From assembly GCA_003133745.1 (NCBI GenBank), contig PKZD01000017.1, forward strand, positions 25,405 to 89,404: 64,000 nt of DNA, read 5' to 3'. Each line of letters opens with the position of its first letter. The first letter of the stretch is position 1. Source of the stretch: Candidatus Tyrphobacter aquilonaris. Lineage in GTDB: Bacteria > Vulcanimicrobiota > Vulcanimicrobiia > Vulcanimicrobiales > Vulcanimicrobiaceae. This document shows positions 51,809 to 59,032 of this stretch, in pieces. The notes under the pieces were generated by a model that saw only the letters and a program-made list of their open reading frames with translations, was not told the origin of the DNA and did no database searches. Both the position numbers and the translations under genes were made by a program.

Positions 51809-53162
51809 CATTCTCGTCCGCAGAGCCGGCCAACGCACGGAGCTCGTCGCCCAGCCAAGACCCCATATAGTCCCGCAGCTGCTCGCCGGCGATCGAAAGG
51901 TACGTGACATCGCGCGTCTCGGCGAACAAGCGTAAGGCGCAACGCCCCGCGCGCCAGGCGTACGCATGCGCGCGAAACGTCTCGAGCGCTTCCTTGAGCA
52001 TGTCGAGGGCGATCTTGCGATGACCGCTCGACAAGTCGACGATCGCAGCGGAATACTGTGCTAACGCGGCAAGGCGCGGATCGTTTTTCAGATGGAAGTT
52101 CGCCGCCTTGATGTCCTCGTACTCACTAAATCGTGCTTGATAGTATGCAGCCTTCGCCGCGTCGATCGGAACGAACAACTGAGCGAGAAGGAGAAGTCCG
52201 AGCCGAGCTTCGTCGCGCAGCGCGGCCCAATTGACGTTCGCAGCGTATCCCTCCGCCTGCGCGAGTTCTTGTCGCGACCAAAGGTGCTCCCCCATGCAGC
52301 GCGCGAGCTCGGCGCGATCCGCCGCGGCGATCGAGCGCCACGCGTTCGTCGTGGCGTATCGCGAACACAGACGCAGCAATCGAAAAGCGTTGAAGTGGTC
52401 TCCACGAAGCGCGCATGCCCAGCCCAGCCCTTTGAGCGCTTGGAAACGTTGATCGTTGAGATCCGGTGACCAGTCCACGCCTCCCAACTGTCGCTCGATC
52501 TCCGGCAAGGCTTCGGGCAGGTAGAGTTCGCGTGCGAGGCCGGCGAGCGTTTGCGTTGCCCACGCCCTGATCTCCATGTAGTCGGTTCGATTCGGATCGA
52601 CGCACGCGAGCAGATCGAGCAAGACGTGCGCCTGTTCGTGATGCCGGCCTTCCTGATTGAGAATCGCGCTCTCGAGATGGAGCGCGCGGATCCGGCAGAA
52701 CGGCTTCGCTACCGCGTGTACTTGCGGCAGCAGTGGCCTTGCACGATCCACGCGTCGTTCGAACAGATGTCGGTGAGCTCGGGAGTACGCGACGTCGCTC
52801 ATCAGTTCCGCGTCGAGCAGACGCGACGCGGCGCGCGCGGCTTCGTCGAAGAGTTCATCGGCCACGGCGTAGTTCCCGATCAGTGCATGCGCCATAGCTA
52901 AGACCTTCGATCGGCGCACGGAGAACGATGCTCTTCCCGGACGGGTTCTTTCGAGCAAGCCGATCGCGGCCGGAGCCTCGCCGCTCTTCAAGTACGCCCG
53001 AGCGCGCAGAATCATCGCTTCGGGAGTTGGCTTCTCTGACGACTCGGTGTCGTAGATGGCGGCCGCGTCCTTGAAGCGGGCGGCCTCCCAAAGCGCCGAC
53101 ATCCTCGCCGTAAGCGTCGGTTCTCCGGCATCGGCGGGGCCGCGATGCGATGGCGGATCCAT
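51795..53162 (-). CDS. TPR-like helical repeat protein
   Basis: A protein of 455 residues, soluble, almost all helix. Repeated pairs such as RFKDAAAIYD, SGEAPAAIGLLERT, NYAVADELFDEAARAA, HHEQAHVLLDLLA and HRKIALDMLKEALETF are TPR-like. No catalytic domain, signal peptide or DNA-binding motif is evident. It converges on the FecR gene. Probably a scaffold or regulator; the partner is unknown. Confidence 0.75.
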   Translation of the reverse strand: MDPPSHRGPADAGEPTLTARMSALWEAARFKDAAAIYDTESSEKPTPEAMILRARAYLKSGEAPAAIGLLERTRPGRASFSVRRSKVLAMAHALIGNYAVADELFDEAARAASRLLDAELMSDVAYSRAHRHLFERRVDRARPLLPQVHAVAKPFCRIRALHLESAILNQEGRHHEQAHVLLDLLACVDPNRTDYMEIRAWATQTLAGLARELYLPEALPEIERQLGGVDWSPDLNDQRFQALKGLGWACALRGDHFNAFRLLRLCSRYATTNAWRSIAAADRAELARCMGEHLWSRQELAQAEGYAANVNWAALRDEARLGLLLLAQLFVPIDAAKAAYYQARFSEYEDIKAANFHLKNDPRLAALAQYSAAIVDLSSGHRKIALDMLKEALETFRAHAYAWRAGRCALRLFAETRDVTYLSIAGEQLRDYMGSWLGDELRALAGSADENVIPL

Positions 53163-53180
53163 TGGAGGTCACGGATTCCT

Positions 53181-53214
53181 GGGGGAGGAGGCCGGCTCAT
53201 GCGACCCCTCCCCC
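53181..53214. other. GC-rich hairpin between the small Gly-rich gene and the TPR gene
   Basis: GGGGGAGG at 53181-53188 pairs perfectly with CCTCCCCC at 53207-53214 across an 18-base loop. It sits between two minus-strand genes and lacks a T-run, so it may be a processing or attenuation structure rather than a clean terminator. Confidence 0.35.
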
Positions 53215-53229
53215 GATGAGCCCAAGTGG

Positions 53230-53403
53230 CTAGTTGCCTCGTCCGCCGCCCCCGTCGCCGCCGCTTCCGCCGTCGACCGGTAGGCCGCCCCCGTTATCGA
53301 GCGGCTGGAGATGGATCGCGCCCGTATGCGCCACAGACCCCGTCTCATGCACCGAGGCGAAGCCGACGTTGAGAAGCAGTAATAGGGCCGCTAAAAAGGC
53401 CAT
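53230..53403 (-). CDS. Small exported glycine-rich peptide
   Basis: A 57-residue peptide. The ATG at 53403 has AAGGAGG 7 bases upstream; a longer frame to 53457 is therefore rejected. The N-terminus is a hydrophobic signal (MAFLAALLLLLNVGFA) and the mature part has SVHETGSVAHTGAIHLQPLD followed by a Gly/Asp-rich tail. No Cys is present. It is divergent from the MacA/MacB exporter operon, 198 bases away. It could be a secreted peptide or structural component; there is no homologue I recognise. Confidence 0.6.
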   Translation of the reverse strand: MAFLAALLLLLNVGFASVHETGSVAHTGAIHLQPLDNGGGLPVDGGSGGDGGGGRGN

Positions 53404-53418
53404 GGTGGAGCCTCCTTG

Positions 53419-53469
53419 CCCTCGAGCTACGAGGGCGGAGAAGAGTACAAAGGCCAACCCAAATGGGTT
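53419..53469. promoter_or_regulatory. Two short perfect hairpins in the 5' region of the Gly-rich peptide gene
   Basis: CCCTCG/CGAGGG at 53419-53435 (5-base loop) lies immediately upstream of the AAGGAGG of the minus-strand peptide gene, and AACCCA/TGGGTT at 53456-53469 (2-base loop) is just beyond it. They lie between this gene and the divergent MacA operon and may be operators or leader-RNA structure. The rest of the 53404-53600 gap shows no gene. Confidence 0.3.
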
Positions 53470-53600
53470 AGCCCAAGTAGGCTACGACTAATGTCGCTCT
53501 CGACCTACTGGCCGTTACGGCCCGTGCGGTTGGAATCCGAGGGTGCTGGGGGGAGGGCTCTCCGCGTTCTGTCTGGATTCGGCGATACTCTGAGGCTGAA

Positions 53601-55091
53601 ATGTCAGCTACAACGCAATCGCTCAACGCCCCGAACGCGCAGATCGCTCGCGCGCTGGACCGAATCCGAGCTCTCCTGCGCAACCGCTTCGCGCTCGCCG
53701 GGATCGCACTCGTCCTCGTCATCGCGATCGTCGCAAGCGTCGTCATCGTGCGATCGCGCGCCGCAACGACGTACACGACGCAGCCGGTGGTTCAGCAGAC
53801 GCTCGTGCAGAGCGTCTCCGCCTCCGGCACGGTCAATCCGCAGAACACCGTGACGGTGGGTTCGCAGATCTCCGGCACGATCTCCGAGATCGACGTCGAT
53901 TACAACAGCCGGGTGCACAAGGGTGAAGTCCTCGCGCGCATCGATCCGAGCACGCTCCAAGCGCAGCTCGATCAAGCGCAGGCATCGCTTGCGCAAGCCC
54001 AAGATCAAGCCGCCGCGCAGGCGGATGCGGCGGCCTCGGATCAGGCGGGCATCCCCGCGGCCGGCGCCGGCGTGACGAAAGCGCAGAGCGCGCTCGCGCT
54101 CGCACAGAGCGCTCTGCAGCGCGACGAGAGTCTGCTCGTGCAGGGCTACGTCTCGCGCGTGCAAGTGCAGACGGATCAGGACAGCGTGGTGAGCGCGCAA
54201 GCCGCGCTCGAAACCGCGCAGTCGCAGGCGTCGCAAGCATCTTCCTCCGCCGCGGGTGGCGGCGCTTCGACCGCGGCCGCACAGGAAGCCGCAGTCGCGC
54301 AGGGCGCGGCGGTGCAGCAGGACTCCCTGAGCCTGCAGCGTTCGGTGATCACGTCGCCCGTCGACGGCACGGTCATCGCGCGTGACGTCTCGGTCGGCCA
54401 GACGGTGGCCGCGAGTTTGCAGACGCCGACGCTCTTCACGATCGCGCAAGATCTCACGAAGATGGAAGTCGACGTCGCCGTCGGCGAGCCGGATATCGGC
54501 TCGGTCCGCGCGGGCGAGAGCGTGAGCTTCACGGTCCTCGCCTATCCGAACCAACTCTTCCACGGCGTCGTCACGCAAGTGCGCGTCAATCCGACGACGG
54601 TCAACAACGTCGTCACCTACACGGTCGTCACGAAGGTCGACAACCCGCAAGGGAAGCTGCTGCCCGGAATGACGGCGACCGCGACGATCAACGTCGCGAG
54701 CGCACCGAACGCGCTCGTCGTGCCGCTCCAAGCCCTCCAATATCACCCGCGCGGTGGCAGCGGCCGCCGTCCGCAGACCGTCTCGGCGCAGACGCAATCC
54801 GGCGCATCGACGGCGTCGCCGTGGGGCCAAACCGCGCAGAGTTCATCGACGCAGACGATCGTCGCGGGCGGCACGGGAACGATCTTCGTCGATGCCGGCG
54901 GCACGCTCGTGCCGGTTGCCGTGCACGTCAATCTCATCACCGGCACGCAAGCCGCGGTGACGCCGCTGCGGGGAAGCCTTGCAGCGGGTGACGCGATCGT
55001 GATCGCCGACTCCGGCAGCACGCGCGCCCATCGCACGGCGACGACGTCGTCGCCGACCTCCGCCTTCGGCGGAACGCGGGGTATCCACTGA
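53601..55091 (+). CDS. macA: MacA-type periplasmic adaptor (HlyD/RND membrane-fusion family)
   Basis: A protein of 496 residues. One N-terminal anchor helix (FALAGIALVLVIAIVASVVIV), then the lipoyl-type half GTVNPQNTVTVGSQISGTISEIDV, a long Ala/Gln-rich hairpin (about 130-255) and the second half SPVDGTVIARDVSVGQTV. The membrane-proximal part ends in a Ser/Thr/Gln-rich stretch. It bridges MacB and an outer-membrane channel, which is not encoded here. First gene of a five-gene operon; the next ATG overlaps its stop by one base. Confidence 0.88.
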   Translation: MSATTQSLNAPNAQIARALDRIRALLRNRFALAGIALVLVIAIVASVVIVRSRAATTYTTQPVVQQTLVQSVSASGTVNPQNTVTVGSQISGTISEIDVDYNSRVHKGEVLARIDPSTLQAQLDQAQASLAQAQDQAAAQADAAASDQAGIPAAGAGVTKAQSALALAQSALQRDESLLVQGYVSRVQVQTDQDSVVSAQAALETAQSQASQASSSAAGGGASTAAAQEAAVAQGAAVQQDSLSLQRSVITSPVDGTVIARDVSVGQTVAASLQTPTLFTIAQDLTKMEVDVAVGEPDIGSVRAGESVSFTVLAYPNQLFHGVVTQVRVNPTTVNNVVTYTVVTKVDNPQGKLLPGMTATATINVASAPNALVVPLQALQYHPRGGSGRRPQTVSAQTQSGASTASPWGQTAQSSSTQTIVAGGTGTIFVDAGGTLVPVAVHVNLITGTQAAVTPLRGSLAAGDAIVIADSGSTRAHRTATTSSPTSAFGGTRGIH

Positions 55092-55792
55092 TGCGTCCCG
55101 TCGTCGACGTCCGAGGCGTGACGAAGATCTACGATCTCGACGGACAATCCATTCGCGCGCTCGACGGCATCGATCTCACGATCGACCCGGGTGAGTTCGT
55201 CGCGGTGATGGGTCCGTCGGGATCGGGGAAATCAACGTTCATGCACATCGTCGGCATGCTCGACCGTCCGACCGCCGGCACGTACTCACTCGAAGGCACC
55301 GACGTCTCGCAGCTCGACGGCGACGCGCGTGCCGACATTCGCAGCCGGCGCCTGGGCTTCGTCTTTCAGGCGTACAACCTGCTCGCGCGCACGAGCGCGA
55401 TCGAGAACGTCGAGCTCCCGATGGTCTACGCGGGCGTTCCCGCGGCGGACCGGCGGCGTATCGCGCTCGAGAAGCTCGAAGAGGTCGGGGTCGCGCAACT
55501 GAAGGATCACTTGCCGAACCAAATGTCCGGCGGCCAACAGCAGCGCGTCGCGATCGCACGCTCGCTCGTGAACGATCCCGGCTTGATCCTCGCCGACGAA
55601 CCGACGGGCGCGCTCGACAGCAAGGCTGCCGAAAGCGTCATGCGGCTCTTCCGCGACCTCAACGAGCAGCGCGGGATCACGATCATGCTCGTCACGCACG
55701 AGCCCGACGTTGCCGCGCACGCAAAACGCGTGGTGACGTTCCGCGACGGCCATATCCTCTCCGACGCGACGCAGGATCGGAAGGCGGCATGA
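55091..55792 (+). CDS. macB: MacB/LolD-type ABC transporter ATPase
   Basis: A protein of 233 residues. Walker A GPSGSGKST, Q-loop VFQAYNLL, signature MSGGQQQRVAIARSL, Walker B LILADEPTGALD and H-loop VTHEP are all intact. In E. coli MacB the ATPase and permease are fused; here they are separate genes, as in Gram-positive and many other bacteria. Coupled to the permease by a 4-base overlap. Confidence 0.93.
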   Translation: MRPVVDVRGVTKIYDLDGQSIRALDGIDLTIDPGEFVAVMGPSGSGKSTFMHIVGMLDRPTAGTYSLEGTDVSQLDGDARADIRSRRLGFVFQAYNLLARTSAIENVELPMVYAGVPAADRRRIALEKLEEVGVAQLKDHLPNQMSGGQQQRVAIARSLVNDPGLILADEPTGALDSKAAESVMRLFRDLNEQRGITIMLVTHEPDVAAHAKRVVTFRDGHILSDATQDRKAA

Positions 55793-57006
55793 ACACGCGC
55801 GCCACCCTCTCGCTTGCCATGCGCGCGCTGTTGCGCAACCGCTCGCGCTCGCTGCTGACGATGCTCGGCGTCATCATCGGCGTTGCCGCGGTCATCGTCA
55901 CCGTCGCGATCGGCGTCGGCGCGCGGACCTCCGTGCAGCAGCAGATCGCGAGCCTCGGCAGCAATCTCTTGATCGTTCAACCCGGCAGCGTCACGACGAG
56001 CGGCGCCCGTACGGGGTACGGCGGAGCATCGACGCTCACGCCGGCCGACGGCCTCGCGGTCGCGACGCTCCCCGGCGTCGCCGCCGTCTCGCCGACCGTC
56101 ACGGCGCGCGAGCAAATCGTCGCGGGCACGCAGAACTGGCAAACGACGATCGACGGCGTCGCCCCGACGTACACGTTCGTCCGCAGTTGGCCGCTGGCGT
56201 CGGGCACCTTCTTTTCAGAACAGGACGTCGCGTCGGCCGCGAAGGTCGCCGTCCTCGGTCAAACCGTCGTGCAGAATCTCTATCCCGACGGCTCGTCGCC
56301 GATCGGCAGCAGCATCCTCATCGACGGCGTTCCGTTCACGGTCGTCGGCACGCTCGCGCCGCTCGGCCAGAGCGGAATGGGTCAAGACCAGGACGACACC
56401 GTTCTCGTGCCTTACACCTCTGCGATGGAACGGCTCACGGGCCAAACGACGGTGAGCGCGCTCGACGTTTCGGCGAGCAGCGCCGCCTCCGTCGACACGG
56501 TGCAAACCGAGATCACCTCGCTGCTCGAGCAGCGTCACCGCATCGTGGCGCCGCAACCCGACGATTTCCAAGTCCGCAATCTCCAGGATGTCGCGGCCGC
56601 GGCGTCATCGACCGGCGCGATCATGGAGTTCTTGCTCGCGGGCGTCGCCGCGGTATCGTTGATCGTCGGCGGCATCGGGATCATGAACATCATGCTCGTC
56701 TCCGTCACCGAGCGGACCCGTGAGATCGGTCTGCGCATGGCGCTCGGCGCGCGGGCGAAGACGATCCTGCGCCAGTTCTTGACCGAAGCGGTCATGCTCT
56801 CGACCGTCGGTGGAACGATCGGCGTCTGCGTCGGCATCGTCGGCACGCTGCTCGTCTCGCTGCTGGCGAAATGGTCGACGGTGATTCCGATCTCCGGCGT
56901 GATCGCTGCCGTGCTCTTCTCGGCGCTCGTCGGAATCTTCTTCGGATACTATCCGGCACGCAAGGCCTCGCTGCTGAGCCCGATCGAAGCGCTGCGCTTC
57001 GAATGA
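55789..57006 (+). CDS. MacB-type ABC transporter permease
   Basis: A protein of 405 residues. The first helix (SLLTMLGVIIGVAAVIVTVAIG) is followed by a periplasmic MacB-PCD domain at about 45-260, then three C-terminal helices with the FtsX-like region GGIGIMNIMLVSVTERTREIGLRMALGA. It works with the ATPase and MacA in export of peptides, lipids or antibiotics by mechanotransmission. The ATG of the response regulator overlaps its stop. Confidence 0.92.
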   Translation: MNTRATLSLAMRALLRNRSRSLLTMLGVIIGVAAVIVTVAIGVGARTSVQQQIASLGSNLLIVQPGSVTTSGARTGYGGASTLTPADGLAVATLPGVAAVSPTVTAREQIVAGTQNWQTTIDGVAPTYTFVRSWPLASGTFFSEQDVASAAKVAVLGQTVVQNLYPDGSSPIGSSILIDGVPFTVVGTLAPLGQSGMGQDQDDTVLVPYTSAMERLTGQTTVSALDVSASSAASVDTVQTEITSLLEQRHRIVAPQPDDFQVRNLQDVAAAASSTGAIMEFLLAGVAAVSLIVGGIGIMNIMLVSVTERTREIGLRMALGARAKTILRQFLTEAVMLSTVGGTIGVCVGIVGTLLVSLLAKWSTVIPISGVIAAVLFSALVGIFFGYYPARKASLLSPIEALRFE

Positions 57007-57695
57007 CGGCCGGGCTCTCGGAGATCACGCGCGTGCTCGTCATCGACGACGAGCCGCGCATTCGCGATCTCCTCGAACTTGCGCTCGGCCATCACGGCTA
57101 CGCCGTCCGCAGCGCCGCCGACGGCGCGGCCGGGCTCGCGCTCGTACGCGATTGGGAGCCGGACGTCGTCGTGCTCGACGTCATGATGCCGAAGATCGGC
57201 GGCATCGAACTCTTGCCGATGCTCCGCAAGGTGACGGACGCGCCGGTGATCATGCTCAGCGCAAAGGGTGAGTTGGAGGACCGGGTCGAGGGCCTCGCTC
57301 ACGGTGCCGACGATTACTTGAGCAAGCCGTTCGAAATCTCCGAGCTCCTCGCGCACATCGAAGCGAAGCTGCGGCGTCCGCGCCTCGAGCATCCCACCGC
57401 GTTGAACTTCGCCGATCTCCACGTCGATCTCGAAACGCGCAGTGCGCAGCGCGCCGGAAAGGCGCTCGATCTCTCGCGCCTCGAGTACGACCTGCTCGTC
57501 ACGCTCCTGCGTCGCCCCAAGCGCGTCTTTACGCGCGAGGAGTTACTCGATCTCGTCTGGGGTGACGACCGCGACGTGACGGAGGCGGCCGTCGAACGCT
57601 ACGTTTCCTACCTGCGTGCGAAGGTCGACGACGGATTTGCTACGCGGCTGATTCATACCGTTCGCGGCGTCGGGTACGCGCTGCGCGCACCGTGA
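57003..57695 (+). CDS. OmpR/PhoB-family response regulator
   Basis: A protein of 230 residues. The receiver domain has acidic pair DDE at 15-17, phosphoacceptor Asp59 in VVVLDVMMPKIGG, MLSAKG and SKPF. The winged-helix domain at about 135-228 ends RLIHTVRGVGYAL. It is translationally coupled to both the permease and the histidine kinase, so the sensor system is made together with the exporter it most likely controls. Confidence 0.93.
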   Translation: MTAGLSEITRVLVIDDEPRIRDLLELALGHHGYAVRSAADGAAGLALVRDWEPDVVVLDVMMPKIGGIELLPMLRKVTDAPVIMLSAKGELEDRVEGLAHGADDYLSKPFEISELLAHIEAKLRRPRLEHPTALNFADLHVDLETRSAQRAGKALDLSRLEYDLLVTLLRRPKRVFTREELLDLVWGDDRDVTEAAVERYVSYLRAKVDDGFATRLIHTVRGVGYALRAP

Positions 57696-59032
57696 ACGCG
57701 TTCGCATCATTCGCCGGCCGCATCACGCGCGGATACGTCGTGCTCGCGTGCGCGCTCATCCTCCTCGTCGTCCTCGCATCGACGCTGCTCGCATTCTTGC
57801 TCTACGCGGGGACGCTCAACGAAGCCGTCACGCAGACGGCGGCGCGCGCCGCCGACCTGGCCGCGCAGGAGCGCGCGGCGCATCACACGCTCGCGCAGAC
57901 GGCCGCCGCGATCGCGAACCGGTTCGGCCGCAGCCGCGTGCAAGTGCTCGTCTTCGACGATCGCCGGAATCTGCTCGCCGGGCGACCGGAGCCGCCCTCG
58001 CTTGCGCAAGCGCTGCTGCGCTCGGTCGGGACGCTCGCGGGCGTGCACCGCGAGAGCGTACCGATCGCGGGAGGCGTCGTCTCCGTCGAGCCGGATCTCT
58101 CGCGCTTTCTTTCGCTCTTGGGATGGTACTGGTCGATCATGCTGCCCGTGGGCATCGTCGCCGTCTTGTTGGCGTGGCTCGCGGGGCGCAGCATTACGCG
58201 CCGCGCGCTCGATCCGCTCGAACGCGTGACCGCTTCGCTGCGCCGAATCGCCGGCGGAGACTTTCAACCCGAACCGCTCGCGAACGGCGGAACGGAGTTG
58301 AGCGCGCTCACAAGCGCGTATAACGCGGTCGCGCATCGCCTGACCGCTGCGACCGCGGAGCGCCAAGAGAACGAGGCGCGCATGCGGCAGTTCATTGCCG
58401 ATGCCGGACACGAGCTGCGAACGCCGCTTACGGTCATCATGGGATACCTCGACCTGCTCGAGAAGGGAGCGGTTCGCGACGGCGAGGGCGTCGGCCGCAT
58501 TCACGCGACGATGCTCGATGAGAGCCGGCGCATGCGAACGCTCATCGAGAAGTTGATCCTCTTGGCGCGCTTCGAGCGTCCGCCCGAAGCCGTCGCGGGA
58601 GACGTCGACGTGGCGGCGGTGGCGCGCCGCGCGGTTGCGTCGCTCGCGCCGATCGCCGGCGATCGCATCGCGCTGCATGCCGTCGAGGGCGCGGTGACGC
58701 GCGCCGACGAATCGGAACTCTACGAGGCGATCAAGAACGTCATCGACAACGCGGTGAAATATGCGCCGGATTCACGCATCGACGTCGACGTCACCGCGGA
58801 TGACGGCGCGATCGTCGTGCGCGTCTCCGATCGCGGCCCGGGCATCGACTCCGCCGATTTACCGCACGTCTTCGAGCGGTTCTACCGCGGCAACGCGAAG
58901 TATGCGATTGAGGGCGCCGGGCTCGGAATGGCGATCGCGAAGAGCGCCGTCGAACGATCCGGCGGCAGCATCGCAATAGAAAGCGCGACAGGCGAGGGAA
59001 CGCGCGTGAGCCTGCGGTTCCCGGCTCGCTAA
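57692..59032 (+). CDS. Sensor histidine kinase
   Basis: A protein of 446 residues, GTG start overlapping the regulator stop. Two helices (about 14-38 and 145-165) flank a periplasmic sensor of about 105 residues; a HAMP-like linker follows. The H-box is DAGHELRTPL with His240; NVIDNAVKYA, DRGPGI and GAGLGMAI are the N, G1 and G2 boxes. Phospho-donor for the adjacent regulator; likely senses a substrate of the MacA/MacB exporter or envelope stress. Converges on the next gene with a 4-base overlap. Confidence 0.93.
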   Translation: MNAFASFAGRITRGYVVLACALILLVVLASTLLAFLLYAGTLNEAVTQTAARAADLAAQERAAHHTLAQTAAAIANRFGRSRVQVLVFDDRRNLLAGRPEPPSLAQALLRSVGTLAGVHRESVPIAGGVVSVEPDLSRFLSLLGWYWSIMLPVGIVAVLLAWLAGRSITRRALDPLERVTASLRRIAGGDFQPEPLANGGTELSALTSAYNAVAHRLTAATAERQENEARMRQFIADAGHELRTPLTVIMGYLDLLEKGAVRDGEGVGRIHATMLDESRRMRTLIEKLILLARFERPPEAVAGDVDVAAVARRAVASLAPIAGDRIALHAVEGAVTRADESELYEAIKNVIDNAVKYAPDSRIDVDVTADDGAIVVRVSDRGPGIDSADLPHVFERFYRGNAKYAIEGAGLGMAIAKSAVERSGGSIAIESATGEGTRVSLRFPAR

